DNA of 64,000 nt, from contig NZ_CP016172.1 of assembly GCF_001676725.1 (NCBI RefSeq), forward strand, positions 4,092,001-4,156,000, written 5' to 3'. A program made the position numbers and the translations under genes. Of this stretch, positions 55,191 through 64,000 are shown in pieces (within the stretch, counting starts at the first letter, position 1; every line of letters begins with the position of its first letter). The stretch comes from Bordetella flabilis (GTDB lineage: Bacteria; Pseudomonadota; Gammaproteobacteria; Burkholderiales; Burkholderiaceae_B). Under the pieces are notes generated by a model. It was not told the origin of the DNA. It searched no databases and saw nothing but the letters and a program-made list of their open reading frames with translations.

Positions 55191-56107
55191 GCGGCCGCCT
55201 GATCCCGGGTCGCCACCGCCTGGTCCCCGCCGGGCTGGTCTTGTGCGCCATGCTGGCATTGGCGGGCTGCGCGCCCCGCTACCCCGCCGGCGTGGATGTG
55301 GACCGGTCGATCTCGGCCGTCAGCCAGGACAGCCGCGTACGCTTCATCGTGATCCACTACACCGCCGCCGGCAACACCGCGTCGCTGCTGACCTTGTCGC
55401 GCGGGGACGTCAGCGCGCATTACCTGGTCACGGACAGCCGTCCCGTCAAGGTCTACCAGCTGGTGCCGGAGGACCGCAACGCCTGGCACGCCGGAAAGAG
55501 CAGCTGGTACGGCCATACATCCATCAACAACGCGTCGATCGGTATCGAAATCGTGAACGGCGGCGAGTCCCCCGCGCCGGACGGCACGCTGCAATGGGCG
55601 GGTTATTCCCCGGCACAGCTGCATGCGGTCATGGCGCTGGTCCGGGATATCGCGCAGCGCCATGGCGTGCGCCCGGAAAACATCGTCGCGCACAGCGACG
55701 TCGCCCCCCAGCGCAAGAGCGATCCGGGCCCGCTCTTTCCCTGGAAGCGGTTCGCCTTGGCCGGCCTGGGTCGCTGGTACGACGAAACCGCCGCCCGCGG
55801 CTACCAGGCGCAGTTCGAGGCCAACGGCGTTCCGGGCCCTGCCTGGTTCCAGGCACAGCTCGAGCGGGTGGGGTACGCGGTACCGCGCAGCGGCGCGCTG
55901 GATGCCGAAACGACCCGCGTCATCGCGGCCTTCCAGATGCACTATCGACCGGAGCGCTGCGATGGCACGGCGGACGCGGCAACGGCCGCCATCCTGCTGG
56001 CCTTGCCTACCGAGGGCTCGGCCCTTGCCAGTGGCCCGGTGGACCGGCCCGGCCGGGGCGACAGCGTGGCGCCGGCAGCCATCGGGACCGGAGTCGAAGC
56101 CCCGTAG
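55187..56107 (+). CDS. amiD: N-acetylmuramoyl-L-alanine amidase lipoprotein (AmiD-like)
   Basis: A 306-residue outer-membrane amidase that cuts murein peptides from MurNAc or anhydroMurNAc. The lipobox is LAGC with Cys28. The Amidase_2 domain has a zinc ligand His57 in FIVIHYTAAGNT, the INNASIGIEIVNGG glutamate segment and VAHSDVAPQRKSDPG with the last ligands. A peptidoglycan-binding domain (PGPAWFQAQLERVGYAVPRSGALDAETTRVIAAFQMHYRP) follows at about 215-270. The stop lies inside the 25-nt tandem repeat that continues to 56263. Confidence 0.9.
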   Translation: MSGRLIPGRHRLVPAGLVLCAMLALAGCAPRYPAGVDVDRSISAVSQDSRVRFIVIHYTAAGNTASLLTLSRGDVSAHYLVTDSRPVKVYQLVPEDRNAWHAGKSSWYGHTSINNASIGIEIVNGGESPAPDGTLQWAGYSPAQLHAVMALVRDIAQRHGVRPENIVAHSDVAPQRKSDPGPLFPWKRFALAGLGRWYDETAARGYQAQFEANGVPGPAWFQAQLERVGYAVPRSGALDAETTRVIAAFQMHYRPERCDGTADAATAAILLALPTEGSALASGPVDRPGRGDSVAPAAIGTGVEAP

Positions 56108-56263
56108 GAGTACGGGCGTCGAAGCCCTGTAGCAGTACCGGCGTCGAACCGCTGTAGGACACAGGCGTCGAACGCCCATTGGGCACAGGCGCCGAAGCCC
56201 ATGGCGCACGCGGCATCAAAGCCCCGCGGCGACACGAGCCATCGAAGGCCCTAGGGCCGGCCC
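56092..56263. repeat. Seven degenerate 24-26-nt tandem repeats
   Basis: Units start at 56092, 56117, 56142, 56166, 56190, 56214 and 56240, each beginning close to CGTCGAAGCC, with a loose consensus CGTCGAAGCCCYGTAGGAGYACRGG. Copies decay from left to right. The array covers the last codons of amiD, the whole intergenic gap and the last codons of convergent msrQ. Confidence 0.8.
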
Positions 56264-56922
56264 ACGCCGGCATGGGCCGTCAATGCGGCCCCTGCCTTGC
56301 GGCGCCCCACCACCCACGCCACGACGCGCCACAGCAACAGGACCGCCAGCACGCTGCCGTAGGCCAGGGGCTGCTCGTAGTCGTGCTTGCCTGCCTTGTG
56401 CCAGAGCAGATGCAACAGGGCCAGTATGCCGATCAGGTAGACCGCCCGATGCAGGCGCTGCCAGCGCTTGCCCATCCGCCGCATGGCGCCCTGGGTCGAC
56501 GTGGCGGCCAGCAGGCACATAAGCACGAAGGCGGCGAAACCCACGGTGATGAAAGGCCTTTCGCCCACGTCCTGCAACATCGAGGCGGGGTCGAAGCCCC
56601 GGTCCCAGCCCACCCAGGACATGAAATGCAGAAAACCATAGAAGAAAGCGAACAGCCCGCACATGCGGCGCAGGCGAACCAGGGCGGGTTGCCCCGTCAG
56701 CCGCCGCAACGGCGTGATGCCCAGCGTCACGAGCAGGCAGACGAAGGTCCAGGTGCCGGCGGAGCGGGTCAGGAACTCGACCGGGTTCGCGGTCAGGCCG
56801 TTGTTCATGCCCAACCATATCCACCGTGCCAGTGGAAACAGCCCCAGCGCGAAGAGCAGGGGCTTGAACCGGCTTACGGTGGCCGCCGAAAGCTGGCGGG
56901 GTCTGGATGGGGGATGAGCCAT
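56251..56922 (-). CDS. msrQ: MsrQ, haem membrane subunit of methionine sulfoxide reductase
   Basis: A 223-residue b-type haem protein of the ferric-reductase-like family, which passes electrons from quinols to MsrP. About six helices are predicted. Haem-ligand histidines lie in FFYGFLHFMSWVGWD, in RLHRAVYLIGILALLHLLWHK and in the preceding helix boundary. The ATG at 56922 (MAHPPSRP) was chosen over a TTG at 56946 that overlaps msrP. Its 3' end runs into the tandem repeat, which encodes the last residues (AGVGRP). Confidence 0.9.
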   Translation of the reverse strand: MAHPPSRPRQLSAATVSRFKPLLFALGLFPLARWIWLGMNNGLTANPVEFLTRSAGTWTFVCLLVTLGITPLRRLTGQPALVRLRRMCGLFAFFYGFLHFMSWVGWDRGFDPASMLQDVGERPFITVGFAAFVLMCLLAATSTQGAMRRMGKRWQRLHRAVYLIGILALLHLLWHKAGKHDYEQPLAYGSVLAVLLLWRVVAWVVGRRKAGAALTAHAGVGRP

Positions 56923-56942
56923 GGCTGGGGGCGCTCCGCGCC

Positions 56943-57908
56943 TCAATAGTTCGCTTTCAGATCCATGCCGGCATACAGCGAGGCGACCTGGTCGTAGCCG
57001 TTGAACATCAGGGTCTTGCGCTTGGGACTGAAAAGGCCATCCTCGCCGATACGCCGCTCCGTCGCCTGGCTCCAGCGCGGATGCGGCACATTGGGATTCA
57101 CATTGGCGTAGAACCCATATTCGCTGGGCGCGGCCTTCATCCAGGCGCTGACGGGCATCTTCTCCACCAGCCGGATCGCCACCAGCGACTTGGCGGACTT
57201 GAACCCGTATTTCCAGGGCACCACGATGCGCAGCGGCGCGCCGTTCTGGTTCGGCAGGATCTTGCCGTACAGGCCGAAGGTCAGCAGCGCCAGCGGGTGC
57301 ATGGCTTCGTCCAGGCGCAAGCCTTCCGTATACGGCCAGTCGATGACGGGGTAGCGCAGCCCCGGCATGGTGTCGCGTTGCGCCACGCTGATGAACTGCA
57401 CGAACTTGGCATTGGCCGTGGGCTGGACTTCGTTGAGCAAGGCGGCCAGCGGGTAACCCACCCAGGGAATGACCATGGACCAGCCTTCCACGCAGCGCAT
57501 GCGATAGGTGCGGTCTTCCTGCGGCGCCAGCTTCAGCAGGGCATCGATATCGAAGGTACGCGGTTTCTGCACCTCGCCCTCGACGCTGACGGTCCAGGGA
57601 CGCGTGCGCAGGGCCGCAGCGTGTCGCGCCGGATCGCCCTTGTCCACGCCAAACTCGTAGTAATTGTTGTACGACGTGATGTCGTCATAGGAGGTAGGCT
57701 TGTCCATGATGGCGAACTGCCCGTTCGGCGTGCCCGGCAGGGGCGCCAGCGCGGGGGCCGCGGCATGGGCGGCGCGGCCGCCCCATCCAGCCATGCCCAG
57801 GGCGGCCGTACCGGCGGCCGCTCGCAGCATCCAGGCCCGGCGCGAGCGCCACACCCGTTCCGGCGTGATTTCCGAGGGCAGGACGTCGGATGGTTTTCGT
57901 ATCAGCAT
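56943..57908 (-). CDS. msrP: MsrP, periplasmic methionine sulfoxide reductase catalytic subunit
   Basis: A 321-residue molybdopterin enzyme that reduces methionine sulfoxide in envelope proteins. The Tat signal is [20 protein letters not shown] (Arg23, Arg24), cut near AHAA. The Mo-ligand cysteine is Cys139 in [20 protein letters not shown]. The family blocks [24 protein letters not shown] and [18 protein letters not shown] are intact. The start at 57908 ([17 protein letters not shown]) is the usual one. It is upstream of msrQ by about 20 bases. The 142-base gap to gph shows no gene. Confidence 0.94.
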   Translation of the reverse strand: MLIRKPSDVLPSEITPERVWRSRRAWMLRAAAGTAALGMAGWGGRAAHAAAPALAPLPGTPNGQFAIMDKPTSYDDITSYNNYYEFGVDKGDPARHAAALRTRPWTVSVEGEVQKPRTFDIDALLKLAPQEDRTYRMRCVEGWSMVIPWVGYPLAALLNEVQPTANAKFVQFISVAQRDTMPGLRYPVIDWPYTEGLRLDEAMHPLALLTFGLYGKILPNQNGAPLRIVVPWKYGFKSAKSLVAIRLVEKMPVSAWMKAAPSEYGFYANVNPNVPHPRWSQATERRIGEDGLFSPKRKTLMFNGYDQVASLYAGMDLKANY

Positions 57909-58050
57909 GGCGATCTCCGGCTGGCATATCGGCGGGCCATCATGGCCCAACGCGGTTATGACAGGATTTTGCCGCGCCCGTTCGAAGCCGTGGGTTCAAT
58001 TTTCCGTGATACACGCCCGGCCGGCTTGTCGGCGCGGGAACCGGTACCGC

Positions 58051-58704
58051 TCAGCCGGTGCGCTGCAGCAGCCACTCGCGCAGCGCCGCCACGGATTCCA
58101 CCACCGCCTGGGGCGTATGGGCTTCCAGCTCTTCGCGCGTATGCGCACCGTAGGCCACCCCCACGCCATGCACCCGGGCATTGGCCGCCATCTGCAGGTC
58201 GTGGGAGGTATCGCCGATCATGACGACGCGATCCGCCGCCACGTCCAGCTCTTCCATGATTTCGTGCAGCATGGTGGGATTGGGCTTGCTGAAGGTCTCG
58301 TCCGCGCAGCGCGTGGCCTGGAACGCCTCGGTCAGGCCGCTGGCCGCCAGCGCGCGTGTCAAGCCGACACGGCTCTTGCCGGTGGCCACCGCCATGCGCA
58401 CATCGCGCGCCGCCAGCTCCGCCAGCATTTCGGCCACGCCCTCGAACAGTTTCAGTTCCGGGTCGCGCAGCAGGTAATGCACGCGATAGCGCTCCAGGAA
58501 GCGCGGCAGCATCGCGTTCGTCAGCCCCGGCACCGCCCGCCGCAGGGCGCTTTCCAGGGACAGGCCGATCACCCAGCTGGCCTGCGACGCCGAAGGCACG
58601 GGCAACTCCAGGTCGCGGCAGGCCGCCTGGATGGCCGCCACGATGCTGTGCGTGGAATCCATCAGGGTGCCGTCCCAATCGAAGACGACCAACGTATAGG
58701 GCAT
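58051..58704 (-). CDS. gph: HAD-family hydrolase, phosphoglycolate phosphatase-like
   Basis: A 217-residue HAD-IA phosphatase. The catalytic aspartates are Asp9 and Asp11 in FDWDGTLMDST, motif II is AVATGKSR, motif III Lys is in SKPNPTM, and motif IV is MIGDTSHDLQMA. Closest in style to Gph/PGPase and to phosphatases found beside rluC in many betaproteobacteria; the true substrate is uncertain. It starts one base after the rluC stop, so the two are co-transcribed. Confidence 0.83.
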   Translation of the reverse strand: MPYTLVVFDWDGTLMDSTHSIVAAIQAACRDLELPVPSASQASWVIGLSLESALRRAVPGLTNAMLPRFLERYRVHYLLRDPELKLFEGVAEMLAELAARDVRMAVATGKSRVGLTRALAASGLTEAFQATRCADETFSKPNPTMLHEIMEELDVAADRVVMIGDTSHDLQMAANARVHGVGVAYGAHTREELEAHTPQAVVESVAALREWLLQRTG

Positions 58705-58705
58705 A

Positions 58706-59674
58706 TCAGCCGCCCTCCAGCGTTTTCAGGATGTCCGTACAGGCTTGCGGCAAGGGTGCCTCCAGTGCTAGCGGTTCCGCGGTCAGGGGGTGCGGCAGGT
58801 CCAGGTGATGCGCATGCAGGAACATGCGCGCGAAGCCCTTGCGGGCGAAGGATAACCGTATGGCATCGTCTCCGTACTTGTCGTCCCCGACGATGGGAAA
58901 GCCCATGGCCGCCAGATGGACACGGATCTGGTGCGTGCGGCCGGTGCGCAGCTCCGCCTCCACCAGGCTGAATTTGCCATACCGTTGTTTCAACGTAACG
59001 ATGGTGTGGGCGGCCTGCCCGGCGTCCTTGTCCACGCGGACCCGGCGCTCGCCCGATACGGTGGTCCATTTACTGAGCGGCAGCTTGATGTGCTGGCGGT
59101 CGTTGACCCAGTCGCCGCACACCAGGGCGTAATAGCGCTTGGTACCCCGCCCTTCGCGCAGCATCGCGTGTAGCCCCAGCAGCGCGTTGCGCTTCTTGGC
59201 CACCATGAGCAAGCCGGACGTCTCGCGATCCAGGCGGTGCGCGAGTTCCAGCATCGGCGCCTCCGGGCGCGCCGCGCGCAGCCGCTCGATGACCCCGAAG
59301 GCCACGCCGCTGCCGCCGTGCACGGCGATGCCCGCCGGCTTGTCGACCACCAGCATGGCGTCGTCCTCGTAGACGACCGGAAATTCGGCGGGCGGCACGG
59401 GCCGGGCTTCCCCCGGCTGCGGCAGCCGCAGCGGCGGCACCCGCACCACGTCCCCCGTTTCCAGGCGGTGATCCACGGCGATGCGCCCTTTGTTCACCCG
59501 AACCTGGCCATCGCGGATCGCTTTATAGATATGGCTCTTGGGCACGCCCTTGCAGAGGCGGAAGAGGAAATTATCCAGGCGCTGACCGCTGTGCGCTTCG
59601 GCCACCTGGACCAGGCGTACGGCGGGCCCGGACGAGGGGGGAGAAGTGTCTTTGCGCATTGCGAAAAGCCGCAT
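58706..59674 (-). CDS. rluC: 23S rRNA pseudouridine synthase RluC
   Basis: A 322-residue synthase for pseudouridines 955, 2504 and 2580 (E. coli numbering). The N-terminal S4 domain is QRLDNFLFRLCKGVPKSHIYKAIRDGQVRVNKGR, and the catalytic Asp149 lies in HRLDRETSGLL. The RTHQIRVHLAAMGFPIVGDDKYG block is typical. The start is either 59674 or the inner ATG at 59659 (MRKDTSPP); neither has a ribosome site. It is divergent from rne, as in E. coli, and followed immediately by the HAD gene. Confidence 0.93.
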   Translation of the reverse strand: MRLFAMRKDTSPPSSGPAVRLVQVAEAHSGQRLDNFLFRLCKGVPKSHIYKAIRDGQVRVNKGRIAVDHRLETGDVVRVPPLRLPQPGEARPVPPAEFPVVYEDDAMLVVDKPAGIAVHGGSGVAFGVIERLRAARPEAPMLELAHRLDRETSGLLMVAKKRNALLGLHAMLREGRGTKRYYALVCGDWVNDRQHIKLPLSKWTTVSGERRVRVDKDAGQAAHTIVTLKQRYGKFSLVEAELRTGRTHQIRVHLAAMGFPIVGDDKYGDDAIRLSFARKGFARMFLHAHHLDLPHPLTAEPLALEAPLPQACTDILKTLEGG

Positions 59675-59679
59675 ATAAT
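59652..59679 (+). promoter_or_regulatory. Candidate rne promoter
   Basis: TTGCGC (59652-59657) and a perfect TATAAT (59674-59679) with a 16-base spacer, on the plus strand. Transcription would begin near 59686, inside a region divergent from rluC, giving an rne leader of about 530 nt. It overlaps the first codons of rluC on the other strand. Confidence 0.6.
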
Positions 59680-60215
59680 CGGGACAGCCTTAAGGGGCTG
59701 AATTGGAAGGCCGCATGGCCGCCTGGCGTAGAGATGCACGTTCAGATGCACGTTCCTGAGCAACTCCGTCAGGGGGCGATTCCGTCCGGTGCGCAGGCCG
59801 TTATTGTACCGCCTGCCAAATTCAGCGCCGGGGTCATCCGGTCGCCGGCGCAACCGCGCCCTGCCGAGCACGCGGGACAAGGGTCCCGACGCGTACTCAA
59901 GCAGGTCCGTTGCCAGCCGCGCGCGGCTCTGAAGCGTAGCAAGACCCGTCGTATATAAAGCACCAGGCGCGCGCCGTACCCTCTCGCCGCGTCTGTCGTT
60001 CACAGCAATTATTCGTCAACCACAACACGTGAACCTGACTCCCCTGCTGACAGAACCGCGTGCCGTTTGGCACGAAGTGCCCGCCTGACCGGCGCGGATA
60101 CGCCTGGGCGCCGCCCAGGTACGGTCCGCAACGCTTGCTGTGTCGCAGTCCGCAGCCCGGGTGACCCGAGGTCACGCGCCGATATCGGCGTGTCATGACT
60201 ACGGAGAACCCTCTC
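59680..60215 (+). other. rne: Long 5' leader of rne
   Basis: A 536-base stretch with no supported gene before the rne start. It contains an exact tandem duplication AGATGCACGTTC (59732-59743, 59744-59755), a possible second -10 (TATAAA, 59954-59959) and GC-rich sequence able to fold. In E. coli the rne leader is about 360 nt long and lets RNase E control its own mRNA; length and position suggest the same here. The last bases, GGAGAACCCTCTC, hold the ribosome site of rne. Confidence 0.6.
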
Positions 60216-63200
60216 ATGAAGCGAATGCTGTTCAACGCAACGCACCCAGAAGAGTTGCGCGTTGCCATTGTCGATGGGCAAAAGCTCATCGATCTGGACA
60301 TCGAAACCGCCGGACGCGAGCAGCGTAAAGGCAACATCTACAAAGGCATCATCACCCGCATCGAACCCGGCCTGGAAGCCTGCTTCGTCAACTACGGCGA
60401 AGACCGCCACGGTTTCCTGCCGTTCAAGGAAATTGCCCGCACGTATTTCAAGGAAGGCGTCGACGTCCGTACCGCCCGCATCCAGGATGCGCTGCGCGAA
60501 GGACAGGAACTGATCGTCCAGGTGGAAAAGGAAGAACGCGGCAACAAAGGCGCGGCTCTCACCACCTTCATCTCGCTGGCCGGCCGCTATCTGGTGCTGA
60601 TGCCGAACAACCCACGCGGCGGCGGCGTCTCGCGCCGGGTGGAAGGCGAAGACCGGCAGGAACTGCGCGACACCATGGAGCAGTTGCAACTGCCGCCGGG
60701 CATGAGCATCATCGCTCGCACGGCCGGTATCGGCCGCAACGTGGAAGAGCTGCAGTGGGATCTTTCCTATCTGCTGCAACTGTGGACCGCCATCGACGGC
60801 GCCGCCCGCGACAACTCCGCGCCAATCCTGATCTATCTCGAGTCGAGCCTGGTCATTCGTGCCATCCGCGACTACTTCTCGCCTGAAATCGGCGAGATCC
60901 TGATCGATACCGACGAAATCGCCGACCAGGCCACCGCCTTCATGAGCGTGGTCATGCCGGACAACGTGCAGCGGGTCAAGCGCTATCGCGACGACGTGCC
61001 GCTGTTCTCCCGGTTCCAGATCGAACACCAGATCGAAACGGCGTACTCCCGTACCGTCACCCTGCCTTCCGGCGGCGCCATCGTCATCGACCATACCGAA
61101 GCACTGGTTGCCGTCGACGTGAACTCGGCCCGCTCGACCCGTGGCGCCGACATCGAGGAAACCGCCCTGCGCACCAACCAGGAGGCAGCCGACGAAGTGG
61201 CGCGCCAACTGCGGCTGCGCGACCTGGGTGGCCTCATCGTGATCGACTTCATCGACATGGAGGACAGCAAGAACCAGCGCGCCGTGGAACAGCGTCTGCG
61301 TGATGCGCTGCATTTCGATCGCGCCCGCGTCCAGATGGGCAAGATTTCCCGTTTCGGCCTGATGGAACTGTCGCGCCAGCGCCTGCGTCCGGCCCTGAAC
61401 GAAGGCTCGCACATCACCTGCCCGCGCTGTAACGGCACCGGCGTGATCCGCGATGCGGAATCCAGCGCCCTGCACGTCCTGCGCCTGCTGCAGGAAGAGG
61501 CGATGAAGGAGAACACGGCGGCGGTGCATGCCCAGGTACCGGTCGATGTCGCCACCTTCCTGCTGAACGAGAAGCGCGCCGATATCGCCAAGATGGAAGC
61601 CCGCCTGAAGGTCAACCTGGTGCTGATCCCGAACAAGCACCTGGAAACGCCGCACCACCACATCGAACGCCTGCGCCACGACGACCCGCGCCTGGAAGAG
61701 ATGAAGACCAGTTTCGAACTGGCCGATGCACCGGCCACCGAAGTGGCTTGGGCGCCGCGCGAGCAGGAAATCAAGAGCCGCCCCGAGGCCCTGGTGAAAG
61801 GCATTACGCCTGAGCAACCGGCACCGGTGTCGAGCACGCCGCCCGTCGCCCCGGTGGCGGCGACCCCGGCGGTCGCATCGACCGGCCTGGGCGGCCTGTT
61901 CAAGCGCATGGTCGGCTGGCTTACCGGAGACGGCGCCACCCCCGCCGCCACGCCGGCCCCCGCCCCCCAGGCGGACAGCAAGCGCTCCACCACCCGTCCG
62001 AAGTCGCGTACGCACGATGGACAGGACCGCCGTGGCGAGCGCCATGGCTCCGACCGCAACCGTAACCGCCGCTCCGAGAACCGGCCGGAAGCCGCCGAAG
62101 GGGACGCGCCGCGCCATCACGTGCGAGGCGGCCGCCGCAACGAGACAGACCGCGCGGAACGAGGTGAGCGCCCCGCGCGCGCCGAAGGGCAACAACGCGC
62201 CGAGCGCGACGCCGTCGCCCAGGCCCAGGCCCATCCGGAACGCGCCCTGGCGCCGGAATCCGCCGACGAGGCGGCACCGGCCCGTACCGGGCGTGGTCGC
62301 CGCGGACGCAGCGGGCGAGGCCGCCGCGAAGATGGGCAGTCCGATGCACCGATGAGCGAGCAGGAAAGCATGGTCGCCGCCCTGGCGGAGACGGTCGCCG
62401 CGGCGCTGCCACCCGAGTCCGACGACGAACGCCTGGATACCAGCGTGGAAGCAGGCCCCGTGGAGTTGGACGAACACGGCCAGCCCATCGCGACGGAAGC
62501 CGGCGCCGATCCGGAACGCAAGCGTCGCCGTCGTCGTAGTCGCCGTGGCCGCCGCGCGCAGGAAGAAGGCGGCACTGTGTCTGCCGACGCCGGTCAGGAC
62601 GAAGCCATGGACGGCGAGGACAACCTGGCCGCCGAGGCCCAGGCCGCCCTGTCGGAAGTTGCCACGCCCGTCAGCGAAGGCCGGGAACATCCCGCGCCCG
62701 TCGCACAACCGGAGCCGTCGCCGGCACGACCGGCCGGACACGGTACCGTAACGGCCGCACCGGGCGCCCCGGCGGGATTCACGGAAGAAGACACCCCGGC
62801 CGTTTCCGGCGCCCCGACCGCGACGCAGGCCCAGCCCTTCGCCGCCCAGCCGGCGCCTTTCACCGGGGTGTCGGCCCCATCGGTACGTCCCGAGCCTGTC
62901 CAGGCCGGGACCGCGGCCGAGGACACCGCGCCTCGGTTCGCCGAGTCCGCACCGGCGCAAGCGGCGCCCGCCGCGCCAGTCCCGGCTCAGGCGGCGCCTG
63001 CCCAGGAAGGCACCCAAGCCGCCGCTGCCGAAGCCGCACCCGTGTCGCCGTGGCCGGCTGTCCCGCAGTCGCCTGCGTCGGAAACTGCCCCTGTCCCCAC
63101 CCCGGTGCGGGCAGCGGACGAAGGCGTGCCGCATGCCGCCCCGGCGGTCCCTGCGGCACCGGCCGGCGCAGCGCCGGTGACGCAGGACGCGGCTCCTCAG

Positions 63201-63413
63201 GCCGCTCCCGCCGTGCCGCGGGCTCCGCAACAAAGCCTGCAGGACGTCGTCAACGCCGCCGGCCTGACCTGGGTCGAAACGGATCCGCAGCGCCACGCGC
63301 AGACGCAGCAGCGCATGGCCGCCAGCGCAACGCCCGTGCGACTGGGTCGCGAGCGCAAGCCCGTGGCGCCGGTGTCGCGCGAACCGCTGGTACAGGTGGA
63401 AACGCGGCACTGA
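60216..63413 (+). CDS. rne: Ribonuclease E
   Basis: A 1065-residue endoribonuclease, scaffold of the RNA degradosome. The catalytic half is conserved: S1 domain at about 35-120 ([32 protein letters not shown]), DNase I-like site with Asp301 ([11 protein letters not shown]) and Asp344 (VIDFIDM), and Zn-link Cys402/Cys405 in TCPRCNGTG. From about 530 the protein is disordered: an amphipathic, hydrophobic segment ([15 protein letters not shown]) likely anchors it to the membrane, then Arg-rich RNA-binding patches ([31 protein letters not shown]), then a long Pro/Ala-rich tail. The ATG at 60216, with GGAG, is preferred over one 21 bases upstream. Confidence 0.95.
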   Translation: MKRMLFNATHPEELRVAIVDGQKLIDLDIETAGREQRKGNIYKGIITRIEPGLEACFVNYGEDRHGFLPFKEIARTYFKEGVDVRTARIQDALREGQELIVQVEKEERGNKGAALTTFISLAGRYLVLMPNNPRGGGVSRRVEGEDRQELRDTMEQLQLPPGMSIIARTAGIGRNVEELQWDLSYLLQLWTAIDGAARDNSAPILIYLESSLVIRAIRDYFSPEIGEILIDTDEIADQATAFMSVVMPDNVQRVKRYRDDVPLFSRFQIEHQIETAYSRTVTLPSGGAIVIDHTEALVAVDVNSARSTRGADIEETALRTNQEAADEVARQLRLRDLGGLIVIDFIDMEDSKNQRAVEQRLRDALHFDRARVQMGKISRFGLMELSRQRLRPALNEGSHITCPRCNGTGVIRDAESSALHVLRLLQEEAMKENTAAVHAQVPVDVATFLLNEKRADIAKMEARLKVNLVLIPNKHLETPHHHIERLRHDDPRLEEMKTSFELADAPATEVAWAPREQEIKSRPEALVKGITPEQPAPVSSTPPVAPVAATPAVASTGLGGLFKRMVGWLTGDGATPAATPAPAPQADSKRSTTRPKSRTHDGQDRRGERHGSDRNRNRRSENRPEAAEGDAPRHHVRGGRRNETDRAERGERPARAEGQQRAERDAVAQAQAHPERALAPESADEAAPARTGRGRRGRSGRGRREDGQSDAPMSEQESMVAALAETVAAALPPESDDERLDTSVEAGPVELDEHGQPIATEAGADPERKRRRRRSRRGRRAQEEGGTVSADAGQDEAMDGEDNLAAEAQAALSEVATPVSEGREHPAPVAQPEPSPARPAGHGTVTAAPGAPAGFTEEDTPAVSGAPTATQAQPFAAQPAPFTGVSAPSVRPEPVQAGTAAEDTAPRFAESAPAQAAPAAPVPAQAAPAQEGTQAAAAEAAPVSPWPAVPQSPASETAPVPTPVRAADEGVPHAAPAVPAAPAGAAPVTQDAAPQAAPAVPRAPQQSLQDVVNAAGLTWVETDPQRHAQTQQRMAASATPVRLGRERKPVAPVSREPLVQVETRH

Positions 63414-63481
63414 CATGTCGCGCGGCTGCACGGTCTCCCCGCGAGGCCGTGCAGCGCTTAGCAGCCAGACGGTAGAAGGCA

Positions 63482-63516
63482 AAGGGGCTGTTCCATAAGG
63501 AACAGCCCCTTTTTCA
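63482..63516 (+). terminator. Rho-independent terminator after rne
   Basis: Perfect stem AAGGGGCTGTTCC/GGAACAGCCCCTT (63482-63494 and 63499-63511), loop ATAA, then TTT to 63514. It lies 69 bases after the rne stop. The rest of the gap up to 63636 shows no gene. Confidence 0.92.
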
Positions 63517-63636
63517 TGCCGATACCGGTCATCCCGGAGCGGACTTCACACCGGTGCGGGCCGCATGCCACGCGGCCGTTGCTGCGTGGCGGGCGGGCCC
63601 GCGGCCTGTTCGCATCGGAACAGCCGTGGCGCGGGC

Positions 63637-64000
63637 TTAGAACAGATAGGTATAGGTAAGCTGCGTCACATCCAGGCCGGGATTCGGCGTCTTGATGCTG
63701 GCATTGGAGAAGTGCGAATAGCGCAGGCTCAGGCGGCTCTGCGGGGTCAGTTGGAAGCCGACGCCTATATGGTCGCCGAACTGGAACGCCGTGCTGATGG
63801 TCTTGTCGGCAAAGCGCGTCTTGTTGAACACGGTGGGGCCCACACCGCCTTCCAGGAAGAAACGGTCGGTGAGCCACCAGCGGAACATCGGGATGGCGCT
63901 GAACTGCCAGGCATTGCTGGGATGTGCGCCTTCGTGGGCCCACCAGTACGACACGCCCAGTTCACCGGTCAGGTCCAGTCGGCCCCAGTTACCGCCGAAG
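63637..64000 (-). CDS. pagL: Lipid A 3-O-deacylase PagL-like, partial
   Basis: The C-terminal 120 residues of an outer-membrane beta-barrel; the N-terminus and signal peptide lie beyond the window. Alternating hydrophobic strands (WQFSAIPMFRWWLTDRFFLEGGVGPTVFNK, then FQFGDHIGVGFQLTPQSRLSLRYSHFSNAS) and the ending TQLTYTYLF fit PagL. The catalytic H-x-S is present in YSHFSNASIK. The third catalytic residue, Glu in characterised PagL, is Asp here (PNPGLD, 14 residues after the His). Removal of the 3-position acyl chain of lipid A is the expected role. Confidence 0.85.
   Translation of the reverse strand, partial: FGGNWGRLDLTGELGVSYWWAHEGAHPSNAWQFSAIPMFRWWLTDRFFLEGGVGPTVFNKTRFADKTISTAFQFGDHIGVGFQLTPQSRLSLRYSHFSNASIKTPNPGLDVTQLTYTYLF

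Noticed and set aside
56092..56263. Tandem array considered as a CRISPR.
   Set aside because: Units are contiguous with no unique spacers of constant length, they decay along the array, and no cas genes are present.
60009..63482. A very long open frame antisense to rne (over 1100 codons).
   Set aside because: It mirrors the codon bias of the GC-rich rne gene, has low-complexity Arg/Gly composition, no domain and no ribosome site; rne itself is unmistakable.

Overview
The window is a dense, high-GC stretch of bacterial chromosome with no mobile element, CRISPR array, rRNA or tRNA that I could recognise. Gene content and order point to a betaproteobacterium of the Alcaligenaceae, most like Bordetella or Achromobacter. 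The main evidence is the long collinear block yceD-rpmF-plsX-fabH-fabD-fabG-acpP-fabF-(small membrane gene)-rpoE-rseA-rseB-mucD-lepA-lepB-rnc-era-recO, the divergent rluC/rne pair, and a PagL-type lipid A deacylase. This placement is inference from memory of gene order; no search was run.

Layout. 1-4420 (minus): a RpiR-family regulator, isoaspartyl peptidase, the fused double ATPase GsiA and the start of its peptide-binding protein, i.e. a peptide/glutathione import operon. 4801-8000 (minus): ybhP-clsB-ybhN, a cardiolipin-synthase cluster. 8156-12789: a 3-oxoacid CoA-transferase (scoAB), a thioesterase, ETF-ubiquinone oxidoreductase and a nucleotide-sugar-epimerase-like protein. 13140-18897: a GntR regulator with two DNA-binding domains, threonine aldolase, a DMT exporter, a short-chain dehydrogenase and acetyl-CoA synthetase. 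19179-26142 (minus): propionyl-CoA synthetase, a GlcG-type small protein, an MFS carrier, hydroxyproline epimerase, LemA and two TPM-domain proteins, in an almost continuous same-strand run. 26464-30410: an NlpC/P60 lipoprotein, a small DUF2325 gene behind two Fur-box-like sites, CysB and methylmalonate-semialdehyde dehydrogenase. 30656-37603: lptF divergent from pepA-holC, a DUF2486 protein, a BAX-inhibitor-1 family protein, a Tat-exported aldo/keto reductase and an ADP/ATP-carrier-like transporter.

37614-53542 (all minus) is the housekeeping core: fatty-acid and phospholipid initiation, then the sigma-E envelope-stress module, then translation and secretion factors (LepA, LepB) and RNA/ribosome maturation (Rnc, Era) with RecO. 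Many neighbours overlap by 1-8 bases, so translational coupling is likely. 53818-56107 (plus) carries maf, an RsmI-like methyltransferase and an AmiD-like amidase. 56251-59674 (minus) carries msrPQ (periplasmic methionine sulfoxide repair), a phosphoglycolate-phosphatase-like HAD and rluC. 59652-63518 (plus) is rne with a leader of about 530 nt and a clear terminator. The window ends inside pagL.

Metabolically, acs, prpE, scoAB, mmsA, ETF-QO and the thioesterase describe an organism using short-chain acids and amino-acid-derived acyl-CoAs. No clearly undescribed system was found. The points most worth checking are the Fur-box/DUF2325 gene, the unnamed membrane gene coupled to rpoE, the prpE-GlcG-MFS overlaps, the short RecO, and several degenerate tandem repeats confined to gene borders.
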